This document shows positions 28,544-37,597 of a stretch of 64,000 bases of DNA, one piece after another. Below the pieces are notes generated by a model, which ran no database searches, was not told the DNA's origin, and worked only from the letters and a program-made list of their open reading frames with translations. Source of the stretch: Salinilacustrithrix flava (lineage in GTDB: Bacteria > Actinomycetota > Acidimicrobiia > Acidimicrobiales > Salinilacustritrichaceae); the NCBI RefSeq assembly GCF_041228405.1, contig NZ_CP133888.1:4043661-4107660 (forward strand), given 5' to 3'. A program made the position numbers and the translations under genes. Positions within the stretch are counted from its first letter, which is position 1, and each line of letters opens with the position of its first letter.

Positions 28544-31500
28544 TCACCGTCCTCGAGGCCAGCGCCGGCACCGGCAAGACCCACCGGGTCACCACCGAGG
28601 CGGTGCGCGCCGTGGCGGAGGGCACGCCGCTGGAGCAGATGCTGCTGGTGACCTTCACCATCGCCGCCACCAGCGAGCTGCGCGCCCGCACCTGGGACCG
28701 CCTCGCCCGCACGGCCGCCGCCCTCGACGCCCACCGGCGGGGGACGCCGGTGGAGACCGACGACGAGCTGGTCGCCGAGCTGTGCGACGGTGACGACGAC
28801 GTCGTCGGCCTCCGCCACCGCAACCTCACCGACGCCATGGCCTCGTTCGACGGGGCCACGATCACCACGATCCACGGGTTCTGCCACCAGGTGCTGCAGA
28901 GCCTCGGCTTCGCCGCCGACGTCGAGCGGGACCCGACCTTCGTCGAGGACGTCCGCGACATGCTCGACGAGGTCGTCGCCGACCTGCTCGTCCGCAAGCT
29001 GCACAAGGCCACCGGCGTCCGATTCCCGGTCGACCCGGCCCGGCGCATCGCCGAGAAGGCCATCGTCGACCCCCGCGCCCGCATCGTGCCCGCACCCGAC
29101 GGCAGCTCCGACGACCTGCGCTCGCGCTTCGCCGTGGCGGTGCGCGACGAGATGGACCGCCGCAAGCGAGCTGCCGGACTGCTGGGCTACGACGACCTGC
29201 TCCTGCGGGTGGAGGAGGCGCTGGTCGAGGACCCCGACGGCACCGTGCGCGACCGGCTCCGCCGCCGCTACTCGCTCGTCATCGTCGACGAGTTCCAGGA
29301 CACCGACGCGGTGCAGTGGGAGATCCTCGAGCGGGCCTTCGGCGACCCGCCCACCCGCCTCGTGCTGGTCGGCGACCCGAAGCAGGCCATCTACGCCTTC
29401 CGGGGCGCCGACGTGCACGCCTACCTGGCCGCCCGCCGCCGGGCCGGCGAGGGCCACGTCCGCCGCCTCGACCGGAGCTGGCGGGCCGACGCCGGGCTGC
29501 TGTCCGGCCTCGATGCCCTCTTCGGCGACACCGCCCTCGGCCACGACGAGATCCGCTACGCCAGCACCACCGCGGCGCCGGGACGGGAGGCCACGCGCCT
29601 GTCGGGCCTGGCCAAGCCGGCACCCGTGCGCGTCCGCCTGGTGGGCAGCGACCGTCCCGGGCTCTCGCTGACGCCCAGCACCGGCGTGGTCCAGAAGGAC
29701 AGCGCCATCGCGTTCGTGGCCGAGGACCTGGCATCCGACGTGGTCGCCCTCCTGTCCCAGGGGGCGACCTACGACGACCCCGACGAGGGTGAGCGACCGC
29801 TGCAGTGCGGCGACGTGGCCGTCCTGGTCGGGCGCAACCAGGACGCCCTGACCGTGCGCGACGCGCTGGTACGGACCGGCGTGCCGGCCGTCGTCAACGG
29901 CACCGGCAGCGTCTTCGGCACCGGCGCGGCCCGGGCCTGGCTGGCGGTGCTCGAGGCCGTCGAGCGTCCGGCCGCCACCGGCACGGTGCGCAACGCCGCC
30001 CTCACCCCGCTGCTCGGCTGGACCGCGGCCGACGTCGACACCGCCGACGAGCGGGCCTGGGACGCGCTGCACGACCGCCTCCACGAGTGGCACCGGGTGC
30101 TCGCCGAGGGCAACGTCGCCGGCCTGTTCGAGCAGCTCAGCGCCCGCACCGACCTGCCCGCCCGTCTGCTGCGGGTCGAGGGCGGCGAGCGGATGGTGAC
30201 CGACCTGCGCCACCTGGCCTCCCTGCTGCACGCCCAGGCCGGCCTCGGCGGCGGCGCGCCCTCGCTGCTGGCCTGGCTGCGCGAGCGGATGCGGGAGGCC
30301 GATCGGGACACGGCCCAGGACGACCGGAGCCGGCGCCTCGAGACCGACGACGCGGCCGTGCAGGTGTGGACCGTGCACCGCAGCAAGGGCCTCGAGTACC
30401 CCGTGGTCTACGTCCCGTTCCTGTGGATGCCCCCGCCGGCCCGGGCCGAGGACGTGCTGGTCTTCCACGACGCCGACTCCGGCGAGCGGGTGATCGACGT
30501 CAGCGAGCCGAAGGGCCCCCACGCCCAGGAGCGCAGCGAGCACGTCCGCCGGTACCTCGACGAGGAGGCCGGCGGCGCGCTGCGGCTCGCCTACGTCGCG
30601 CTCACGCGGGCCCGCAGCCAGGTGGTGCTGTGGTGGGTGCGGGGCCACGACTGCCACCGCTCGCCGCTCGGCCGCCTGCTGCTCGGACCCGAGCTGGCCG
30701 AGCAGGGCTCGAAGCTGCGCGACGAGCACTGCCGCTCGGCCGCCGACCTCCTGGCCCAGCGGGCCGGCGGCGCGGTCGCCGTCGAGCAGTCGTCGGGGGC
30801 GAGCGGAGCACGTCTCCCCCGCGCCGAGCCCGACGTCCCCCGCCTGCGGACCGCGTCCTTCGGTCGCACCATCGACCGGGCCTGGCGGCGGACGTCGTAC
30901 TCCGCGCTCACCGCCGCGGCCCACGATGCACCCGAGCACGACGCGCCCGAGCACGACGAGCGCGGCCTCGAGGACGAACAGATGCCCGAGGACCTGCCCG
31001 CCGGCGGCGACCGGACCGACGCCGCCACCGAGGCCCGCCTGCGCGCCGTGCCCTCCGCCTTCGGTGACCTCGGGGGCGGCGCCACGTTCGGCACCCTCGT
31101 CCACGGCGTGCTCGAGGAGGTCGACTTCGCCGCCGACGACCTCCCCCGCCAGATCCGCGCCGGACTCGCCGCCCAGTACCTCGGCAGCCAGCAGGTGGAC
31201 GCCGACGCCCTCGTCGCCGGTCTCGTCGCCGCCATCGAGACGCCGCTCGGCCCGCTCGTGGACGAAGCCCGCCTCCGGGACGTGCAGCCGGCGGACCGCC
31301 TCGACGAGCTCCACTTCGAGCTCCCGCTCGTCGGCGGTGACGACCCGACCGGGCACGTCACCATGCGGGCCATCGCGGACGTCGTATCGCGCCACCTGCC
31401 GGCCGACGACCCGCTGGCCGGCTACGGCGAGCGGCTGCGGTCGCCGGCGCTGGCCGCGGCGGTGCGGGGTCACCTCAGCGGCTCCATCGACGTGGTGCTG

Positions 31501-31872
31501 CGCCACCGCGGACCGGACGGCACCGGCCGCTACGTCGTCATCGACCACAAGAGCAACTGGTTGGGCGTGGCCGGTGAGGAGCTGTCGGCCTGGCACTACC
31601 GACCGAGCGCGCTGGCCGACGCGATGGTGCGGGCCCACTACCCGCTCCAGGCGCTGCTCTACAGCGTCGCCCTCCACCGCTACCTGCGCTGGCGCCTCCC
31701 CGACCACGACCCCGAGCGCGACCTCGGTGGCGTCCTCTACCTGTTCCTGCGGGGCATGACCGGCGCGGACGTGCCCCGCATCGACGGCGAGCCGTGCGGC
31801 GTGTTCTCGTGGCGACCGCCGGCCGCGATGGTCGTGGCGCTGTCCGACGCCCTCGATCGGGGTCAGGCATGA
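28540..31872 (+). CDS. recB: Exodeoxyribonuclease V beta subunit, RecB
   Basis: A 1110-residue UvrD-like helicase with a C-terminal nuclease. Walker A is EASAGTGKT at residues 6-14; helicase motifs include VIVDEFQDTD, LVGDPKQAIYAFRGAD and WTVHRSKGLEYPVVYVP. The nuclease domain shows SIDVVLRHR and VIDHKSNWLG, the D..DxK pattern of RecB nucleases, near residues 985-1010. A pair of HDAPE repeats sits in the linker before the nuclease. ATG 28540 overlaps the recC stop. The frame is open much further upstream through recC, but that part is not coding. Confidence 0.95.
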   Translation: MITVLEASAGTGKTHRVTTEAVRAVAEGTPLEQMLLVTFTIAATSELRARTWDRLARTAAALDAHRRGTPVETDDELVAELCDGDDDVVGLRHRNLTDAMASFDGATITTIHGFCHQVLQSLGFAADVERDPTFVEDVRDMLDEVVADLLVRKLHKATGVRFPVDPARRIAEKAIVDPRARIVPAPDGSSDDLRSRFAVAVRDEMDRRKRAAGLLGYDDLLLRVEEALVEDPDGTVRDRLRRRYSLVIVDEFQDTDAVQWEILERAFGDPPTRLVLVGDPKQAIYAFRGADVHAYLAARRRAGEGHVRRLDRSWRADAGLLSGLDALFGDTALGHDEIRYASTTAAPGREATRLSGLAKPAPVRVRLVGSDRPGLSLTPSTGVVQKDSAIAFVAEDLASDVVALLSQGATYDDPDEGERPLQCGDVAVLVGRNQDALTVRDALVRTGVPAVVNGTGSVFGTGAARAWLAVLEAVERPAATGTVRNAALTPLLGWTAADVDTADERAWDALHDRLHEWHRVLAEGNVAGLFEQLSARTDLPARLLRVEGGERMVTDLRHLASLLHAQAGLGGGAPSLLAWLRERMREADRDTAQDDRSRRLETDDAAVQVWTVHRSKGLEYPVVYVPFLWMPPPARAEDVLVFHDADSGERVIDVSEPKGPHAQERSEHVRRYLDEEAGGALRLAYVALTRARSQVVLWWVRGHDCHRSPLGRLLLGPELAEQGSKLRDEHCRSAADLLAQRAGGAVAVEQSSGASGARLPRAEPDVPRLRTASFGRTIDRAWRRTSYSALTAAAHDAPEHDAPEHDERGLEDEQMPEDLPAGGDRTDAATEARLRAVPSAFGDLGGGATFGTLVHGVLEEVDFAADDLPRQIRAGLAAQYLGSQQVDADALVAGLVAAIETPLGPLVDEARLRDVQPADRLDELHFELPLVGGDDPTGHVTMRAIADVVSRHLPADDPLAGYGERLRSPALAAAVRGHLSGSIDVVLRHRGPDGTGRYVVIDHKSNWLGVAGEELSAWHYRPSALADAMVRAHYPLQALLYSVALHRYLRWRLPDHDPERDLGGVLYLFLRGMTGADVPRIDGEPCGVFSWRPPAAMVVALSDALDRGQA

Positions 31873-33803
31873 CCCTGCTCCTCGGCCGGCAGGCCCACCG
31901 GGCGAGCGGGCTGCTCGGCGCGTTCGCCGAGGCCGGCGTGCTCGAGGCCGCCGACGTCCACGTCGCCCGGACGCTCGACCGGCTGTCGGGCGCGGCGTCC
32001 GATGGCGATGCCGAGCTCACCATGCTCGCCATCGCCCTGACGGTGCGCGCCGTGCGCCACGGCAGCGTCATCACCGACCTGGCCACCCTGGCCGGCACCG
32101 TCACGGTGGACGAGGTGCCACTCGGCCCCGATGGCGAACCGGTGGTCGACGTGGCCGACCTCCCCTGGCCCGAACCCAGGCGCTGGCTGGGCGCCGTGCG
32201 CTCGTCCCCGCTCGTCGCCGACGGCGATGCCGCCACCACCTCCCGGCCGCTGCGCCTGGTCGGCACCACGCTCGCGCTCGATCGGTACTGGCGCCACGAG
32301 CGGCGCATCGTGGCCGACCTCACCACCCGAGCAGCGACCGACCCGTCCGACGTCGACGAGGAGCTCCTCCGCGCCGGGCTCGGACGCCTCTTCCCCGGTT
32401 CACCGTCAGCGGGTCCCGACCTGCAGCGGGTCGCGGCCGCCGCGGCGGTGCTGCGGTCCTGCACCGTGATCGCCGGCGGGCCCGGCACCGGCAAGACCAC
32501 CACCGTCGCGCGCATCCTCGCCCTGCTCCACGAGCAGGCCGCCGCCGAGGGCCGGCCGATGCGCGCCGCCCTCGCGGCCCCCACCGGCAAGGCCGCAGCC
32601 CGGCTGCAGGAGGCCGTGCAGGAGCAGGCCGCCCGGCTCGCCGCGGACGGTGCGGTCGAGCCCGCGGTGGCCGATGCGGTCGCCGCCACCGAGGCCGCCA
32701 CCCTGCACCGGCTGCTCGGCTGGAACCCGGGGAACCGCAGTCGCTTCCGCCACGACCGGTCCAACCAGCTGCCCCACCAGGTCGTCGTGGTCGACGAGAC
32801 GTCGATGGTGTCGCTGTCGATGATGGCGAGGCTGCTCGAAGCGGTCCGCCCGTCGGCGCGGCTCGTCCTCGTCGGCGACCCCCAGCAGCTGGCGTCGGTC
32901 GAGGCCGGCGCCGTGCTCGGCGACGTGGTCGGCCCCGCGGCCGAGCGCCTCCGGATGCGCCCGGCCGCCCGGACCGAGCTGGAGGCGGTGAGCGGGCAGG
33001 TGGTCGATGCCGACGAGGACGACCGCCCGGTGTGCATCGGCGACGGCATCGTCGTGCTGCGCCACAACCACCGCTTCGCCGGCGGCATCCGGGATCTGGC
33101 GGCGGCGATCCAGACGGGCCGCGCCGACGACGTCGTCGACGTGCTCGGCCGCGAGACCCACGACGTGCACTGGCTCCCCGTCGACGTGGCCGAGGAGGCC
33201 GTGCCCGCCGTCCGCGACCTGGTGGTCGACCAGGCCGCGGAGGTCATCGAGGCCGCCACGCTCGGCCGCGCCGGCGACGCCCTGGCCGCCATGCGGGGGG
33301 TGCAGCTCCTCTGCGCCCACCGCCGCGGCCCCTACGGGGTGGCGACGTGGCGGCGCGAGATCGAACGGCGCCTGGCCGAGACCGTGCCCGGCTTCGCCTG
33401 GCAGGGCTGGTTCGCCGGCCGCCCCCTGCTGATCACCGAGAACGACCGCCAGCTCGGGCTCTACAACGGCGACACCGGCGTGGTGGTGGACGTCGCCGGC
33501 GACCTGCGCTGCGCGTTCGAGCGCCGCGGCGAGGTCGTGCACGTGTCCCCGAGCCGGCTCGCCGCGGTGGAGACGCTCTACGCCATGACCATCCACAAGA
33601 GCCAGGGCAGCCAGTTCGGCGAGGTCATCGTCGTCCTGCCCGACGAGACGTCGCCGATCCTGACCCGCGAGCTGCTCTACACCGCGGTCACCCGGGCCGA
33701 GCGCGGCGTCACGGTCGTCGGCACCGAAGCCGCGGTGCGGGCTGCCGTCTCCCGCCCGGTCGCCCGGGCCTCCGGGCTCCGGGACCGCCTCTGGGACGCC
33801 TGA
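31869..33803 (+). CDS. recD: Exodeoxyribonuclease V alpha subunit, RecD
   Basis: A 644-residue SF1B 5'-3' helicase. Walker A is GGPGTGKTT at about residue 205; others are APTGKAAARLQEA, VVVDETSMVSLSMM, LVGDPQQLASVEAGAVLGD and, near the end, AMTIHKSQGSQFGEV and LLYTAVTRA. The start ATG 31869 overlaps the recB stop as ATGA, so recC-recB-recD is a tight translationally coupled operon. It converges on ispG, with a complex hairpin between. Confidence 0.96.
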   Translation: MTLLLGRQAHRASGLLGAFAEAGVLEAADVHVARTLDRLSGAASDGDAELTMLAIALTVRAVRHGSVITDLATLAGTVTVDEVPLGPDGEPVVDVADLPWPEPRRWLGAVRSSPLVADGDAATTSRPLRLVGTTLALDRYWRHERRIVADLTTRAATDPSDVDEELLRAGLGRLFPGSPSAGPDLQRVAAAAAVLRSCTVIAGGPGTGKTTTVARILALLHEQAAAEGRPMRAALAAPTGKAAARLQEAVQEQAARLAADGAVEPAVADAVAATEAATLHRLLGWNPGNRSRFRHDRSNQLPHQVVVVDETSMVSLSMMARLLEAVRPSARLVLVGDPQQLASVEAGAVLGDVVGPAAERLRMRPAARTELEAVSGQVVDADEDDRPVCIGDGIVVLRHNHRFAGGIRDLAAAIQTGRADDVVDVLGRETHDVHWLPVDVAEEAVPAVRDLVVDQAAEVIEAATLGRAGDALAAMRGVQLLCAHRRGPYGVATWRREIERRLAETVPGFAWQGWFAGRPLLITENDRQLGLYNGDTGVVVDVAGDLRCAFERRGEVVHVSPSRLAAVETLYAMTIHKSQGSQFGEVIVVLPDETSPILTRELLYTAVTRAERGVTVVGTEAAVRAAVSRPVARASGLRDRLWDA

Positions 33804-33806
33804 AAC

Positions 33807-33860
33807 CCGTTCTGGTATACGGATTCCCCCGTATGCGAGGGAATCGGTAGGCCAGAACGG
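33807..33860. repeat. Complex inverted repeat between recD and ispG
   Basis: Outer arms CCGTTCTGG (33807-33815) and CCAGAACGG (33852-33860) are a perfect 9-bp inverted repeat. Inner arms GATTCCC (33822-33828) and GGGAATC (33839-33845) pair too, and ATACGG/CCGTAT offers an alternative inner hairpin. It fills the whole gap between the convergent recD and ispG stops, so it can act as a bidirectional terminator. No U-run follows. Its TTCTGG/CCAGAA ends recur in the hairpin at 62121-62168. Confidence 0.7.
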
Positions 33861-35090
33861 TCAGGTACGGCCCTTCCGGATGAGCTCCACGACCTGCTCG
33901 GAGGCGTTGGCGTCGTCGCCCTGCTCCTCGAGCAGCATGGCCCGGTCGGCCTCGGCGGCCTCCTTGGCCGCGGTGAGGTCGGCCTTCTCCATCGCCTTGT
34001 CGACGCCGTGCTCGTGGATGAACTCGGCCCACTCGACCAGGGCGCCCACCATCTCGTCCTCGGGGACGACGGCGACGTTGGTGCCGCGCACGAACAGGTG
34101 ACCGCGCTTGTTGCCGGCGGCGATGCCGATGTCGGCGTCGCGAGCCTCGCCGGGTCCGTTCACGACGCAGCCCATGACCGCGACCTGCAGGGGGATCTCC
34201 CGCTCGCCGAAGGCGGCCATGGCCTGCTCGGCGACGGCGATGACGTCGATCTCGGCCCGGCCGCAGCTGGGGCAGGCGATGAGGTCGACGTTCTTGCGCT
34301 CGCGCAGCCCGAGGGACTCCAGCAGCTGGCGGCCGGCCTTGGCCTCCTGCACCGGGTCGGCGGTGAGCGAGTAGCGGATGGTGTCGCCGATGCCCTCGGC
34401 GAGCAGCGTGGCGATGCCGGCGGTGGCCTTGATGAGGCCGTTGGGGGGCGGGCCGGCCTCGGTGACGCCGAGGTGCAGCGGGAAGTCGACCTCGTCGGCC
34501 AGCATCCGGTACGCCTCGATCATCAGCGGCACCGAGGACGCCTTCACCGAGATCTTGATGTCCTCGAAGCCGACCTCCTCGAAGTAGCCGATCTCGATCT
34601 TGGCCGACTCGACCATGGCCTCGGGCGTGACCTTGCCGCCGTACTTCTCGTACAGGGCGGGGTCCAGGCTGCCGCCGTTCACGCCGATGCGGATCGGCAC
34701 ACCACGGTCCTTGGCCTCCATGGCCACGGCCTTGATGTGCTCGGGCTTGCGGATGTTGCCCGGGTTGAGGCGCAGGCAGTGCACGCCGGCCTCGAGGGCC
34801 TCGAGCGCCCGCTTGTACTGGTGGTGGATGTCGGCGACGATCGGCACCGGCGAGCGGGGGATGATCCGGGCCAGGCCCTCGGCGGCCTCGGGCTCGTTGC
34901 ACGTGCAGCGCACGATGTCGCAGCCGGCGGCGGCGAGCGCGTAGATCTGCTGGAGGGTGGCGTCGACGTCGGCGGTCTTGGTGACCGTCATCGACTGCAC
35001 GCTGATGGGCGCACCGCCACCGACGGCGACGTCGCCGACCTGGATCTGGCGGGTGGTGCGCCGGGGGAAGCTGGATGCGCCGATGTCCAT
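33861..35090 (-). CDS. ispG: 4-hydroxy-3-methylbut-2-enyl diphosphate synthase
   Basis: A 409-residue [4Fe-4S] enzyme of the MEP isoprenoid pathway that reduces MEcPP to HMBPP. N-terminal TIM-barrel blocks are SVQSMTVTKTADVDAT, VRCTCNEPEAAEGL and CLRLNPGNI. The cluster ligands sit in CPSCGR at about residue 273 and MGCVVNGPGE at about 306. The ATG overlaps the rseP stop by one base (TGATG), so translation is coupled. dxr of the same pathway is two genes upstream. Confidence 0.97.
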   Translation of the reverse strand: MDIGASSFPRRTTRQIQVGDVAVGGGAPISVQSMTVTKTADVDATLQQIYALAAAGCDIVRCTCNEPEAAEGLARIIPRSPVPIVADIHHQYKRALEALEAGVHCLRLNPGNIRKPEHIKAVAMEAKDRGVPIRIGVNGGSLDPALYEKYGGKVTPEAMVESAKIEIGYFEEVGFEDIKISVKASSVPLMIEAYRMLADEVDFPLHLGVTEAGPPPNGLIKATAGIATLLAEGIGDTIRYSLTADPVQEAKAGRQLLESLGLRERKNVDLIACPSCGRAEIDVIAVAEQAMAAFGEREIPLQVAVMGCVVNGPGEARDADIGIAAGNKRGHLFVRGTNVAVVPEDEMVGALVEWAEFIHEHGVDKAMEKADLTAAKEAAEADRAMLLEEQGDDANASEQVVELIRKGRT

Positions 35091-36418
35091 CAGAGCCGGA
35101 CCGGGTCGGTGATGTCCATGTAGATGGTGGTGACGCCGAGCAGCACCAGCAGGGCGAAGACGGCGTAGACGACGGGCAGCAGCTTCACCATGTCGACGTG
35201 GTAGCGGCCCTGGCCGGGCCGGAACAGCTCCCGGACCCGCTCGTAGGTGGCCACCACGACGTGGCCACCGTCGAGGGGCAGCACCGGCAGCAGGTTGAAG
35301 ATGCCGATGGTGATGTTGATGCCGACGAAGAACAGCAGGAAGCCGAGCAGGCCGTTCTCGGTGAGGTCGGCACCGATGCCCACCGCACCCACGATCGAGA
35401 TGATGCGGTTCTCGTCGGGGGCCTCAGAGCTGGAGGGCTGCGGACCACCGGGGGCAGGATCGCGGGACTCGACGGCGGCGGGCTCGCTGCCGCTGCTCAC
35501 GACGCTGTCCCAGAAGTCGGTGGGGCTGAACGAGCCGATGAAGCCGAGCGTGGCGCCGGTCTGGTCCCAGAAGTCGCTGACCGACGCGCCCACGGCGCGT
35601 ACCGGGCCGACCGTGGTCGTGACGAGGTCGCGCCGGATGCCGAGCAGCCCCCGGGCGGGGTCGCTCGGGGCGATGCCGATCTCGACGGGCACGCTGAGCA
35701 CCTCGCCGTCACGGAGCACCGACAGGGTGACCTCCTCGCCGGGCCGCTCGGCGATGTCCTCGGCGAAGGTGGTGAAGGTCTCGTAGCGGCGGCCGTCGAC
35801 CTCGATGACGCGGTCCTCGGCCTGCAGGCCGGCGTCGGCGGCGGCGCTGCCGGGCACGACCTCGCCGACCTCCCACTCCTTGTCCTCGGTGAGGCTGCCG
35901 CCGGGGACGCCGACGAAGGAGTACAGGACGAACAGCAGGAGGATGGCCTGCAGGAAGTGCATGGTGGAGCCGGCCACGGCCACGGCCATGCGGCGGGGGT
36001 AGCTGGCCTGGCGGTAGGTCTTGCCCTCGTCCGCGGGATCGACCTCGTCGAGGTTGTTCATCCCGATGACCTTCACGTAGGCGCCGGCCGGGATGACCTT
36101 CAGGCCGTACTCGGTCTCGCCACGCTGGAACGACCAGATCTTGGGGCCGAAGCCGATGAAGAACTCGGTGACCTTCATCCCGCCCCACTTGGCGGCCAGG
36201 TAGTGGCCGAGCTCGTGGAGGAAGATCATGACCACGACGCCGAAGACCACGACGAGCGGGGCCCACCCGCCGGCGATGCCGAGCCAGGCCACGAGTGCGG
36301 CGAGGATGGCGAGGCGCACCGGGCTGGTGCTGCGCTCCTGCTCCTCGCGACGCCCGGGCGGGGGCGGCGGCGTCGGCGGTTGCGTGGGCTGCGACGGGGG
36401 GTGCTGGAGGCTGGTCAC
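35090..36418 (-). CDS. rseP: Site-2 zinc metalloprotease, RseP/M50 family
   Basis: A 442-residue intramembrane protease. After a Pro-rich N-terminus, the first membrane helices carry the zinc motif HELGH at about residue 68; a PDZ domain lies in the middle (PGSAAADAGLQAEDRVIEVDGR), and the C-terminal helices contain LPLDGGH, which supplies the third ligand. Family members cut anti-sigma factors or other membrane proteins inside the bilayer. A Ser/Pro-rich loop (about residues 315-345) precedes the last helices. GTG 36418 overlaps the dxr stop as GTGA. The placement between dxr and ispG is the standard actinobacterial order. Confidence 0.94.
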   Translation of the reverse strand: MTSLQHPPSQPTQPPTPPPPPGRREEQERSTSPVRLAILAALVAWLGIAGGWAPLVVVFGVVVMIFLHELGHYLAAKWGGMKVTEFFIGFGPKIWSFQRGETEYGLKVIPAGAYVKVIGMNNLDEVDPADEGKTYRQASYPRRMAVAVAGSTMHFLQAILLLFVLYSFVGVPGGSLTEDKEWEVGEVVPGSAAADAGLQAEDRVIEVDGRRYETFTTFAEDIAERPGEEVTLSVLRDGEVLSVPVEIGIAPSDPARGLLGIRRDLVTTTVGPVRAVGASVSDFWDQTGATLGFIGSFSPTDFWDSVVSSGSEPAAVESRDPAPGGPQPSSSEAPDENRIISIVGAVGIGADLTENGLLGFLLFFVGINITIGIFNLLPVLPLDGGHVVVATYERVRELFRPGQGRYHVDMVKLLPVVYAVFALLVLLGVTTIYMDITDPVRL

Positions 36419-37584
36419 CGGGTGAACCTCTCCTCGACGAGATGGGTCGCCAGCCGACGGGCGTCGGCATCGGCACCGAGGACGTCGTCGAGGGTGCTGG
36501 CGGTGCCTCCATCATGCCGGTCCAGGACCGCGGAGAGAACGTCAGGGATGTCGATCCAGCGGATCCGGCCGGCGAGGAAGGCCTCCACCGCGACCTCGTT
36601 GGCAGCGTTCAGCGTCGCCGGCGCCAGCCCGCCGGCCCGGCCGGCCCGGTAGGCGAGGTCGAGGCAGGGGAAGGCCTCCCGGTCCGGGGCCTCGAAGTCG
36701 AGCCGGGCGAGGCTGCGCCAGTCGATCGGCCCGAACGGCGTGGCGATGCGATCCGGGTGGGCCAGCGCGTACCCGATGGGCAGGCGCATGTCGGGCATCG
36801 ACAGCTGGGCGATGGTGGCGCCGTCGCTGTAGGTGACCATCGAGTGGATGATCGACTGCGGGTGCACGACGACGTCGATGTCGTCGAAGCCGACGCCGTA
36901 GTCCTCGGCGAACAGCTCGTGGGCCTCGATGACCTCCAGGCCCTTGTTCATGAGCGTGGAGGAGTCGACCGTGATCTTGGGGCCCATGCTCCAGGTCGGA
37001 TGGTCGAGCGCGTCGTCGACGGTGACCTCGGCCAGGTCGGCCCGGCTGCGACCCCGGAACGGCCCGCCCGACGCGGTGAGCACGATCTCGTGGACCCGGC
37101 GCCCGCCGTCGCTGCCCCGCAGGCACATGTGCACGGCGCAGTGCTCGGAGTCCACCGGCACCAGGTCGGCGCCCGGGGTGCGGCGGGCGTCGCGCACCAC
37201 CGGCCCGGCCGCGATGAGCGACTCCTTGTTGGCCAGCGCCAGGCGCTTGCCGGCCTGGAGTGCGCCGAGGGTGACCGGGAGCCCGGCGAAGCCGACCACG
37301 CCGTTCACGCACACGTCGGCCACGCCGCTGATGGCGGCCAGGGCGTCGGGGCCGGCCACGACCTCGGTACCGGCGGGAACCCCGGCTTCGACCTCGGCGG
37401 CCCGGGACGCGTCGGCGATGGCCACGACCTGCGGGCGCACGGCGATCGCCTGCTCGATGAGGGCGTCGACCGAGGACCCGGCGCCGAGGGCGACGACCTC
37501 GAACCGGTCCGGTTCGGCCGCGACGACCTCGAGGGTCTGGGTTCCGATCGACCCGGTCGACCCGGCGATCGAGATGGTGGTCAC
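36415..37584 (-). CDS. dxr: 1-deoxy-D-xylulose 5-phosphate reductoisomerase
   Basis: A 389-residue NADPH-dependent enzyme catalysing the second MEP-pathway step. The Rossmann motif GSTGSIGTQTL is at residues 8-18; substrate-binding blocks ALANKESLIAAG, VDSEHCAVH, LTASGGPFRG and MGPKITVDSSTLMNKGLE are all present with their metal-binding Asp/Glu. The start is GTG 37584, 13 bases after the cdsA stop. Confidence 0.97.
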   Translation of the reverse strand: MTTISIAGSTGSIGTQTLEVVAAEPDRFEVVALGAGSSVDALIEQAIAVRPQVVAIADASRAAEVEAGVPAGTEVVAGPDALAAISGVADVCVNGVVGFAGLPVTLGALQAGKRLALANKESLIAAGPVVRDARRTPGADLVPVDSEHCAVHMCLRGSDGGRRVHEIVLTASGGPFRGRSRADLAEVTVDDALDHPTWSMGPKITVDSSTLMNKGLEVIEAHELFAEDYGVGFDDIDVVVHPQSIIHSMVTYSDGATIAQLSMPDMRLPIGYALAHPDRIATPFGPIDWRSLARLDFEAPDREAFPCLDLAYRAGRAGGLAPATLNAANEVAVEAFLAGRIRWIDIPDVLSAVLDRHDGGTASTLDDVLGADADARRLATHLVEERFTR

Positions 37585-37597
37585 GGGGCGATCTTCC

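Noticed and set aside
27391..31707. A 1438-codon open frame on the minus strand
   Set aside because: It is antisense to recC and recB, which show full helicase and nuclease motifs; the antisense product has no recognisable feature.
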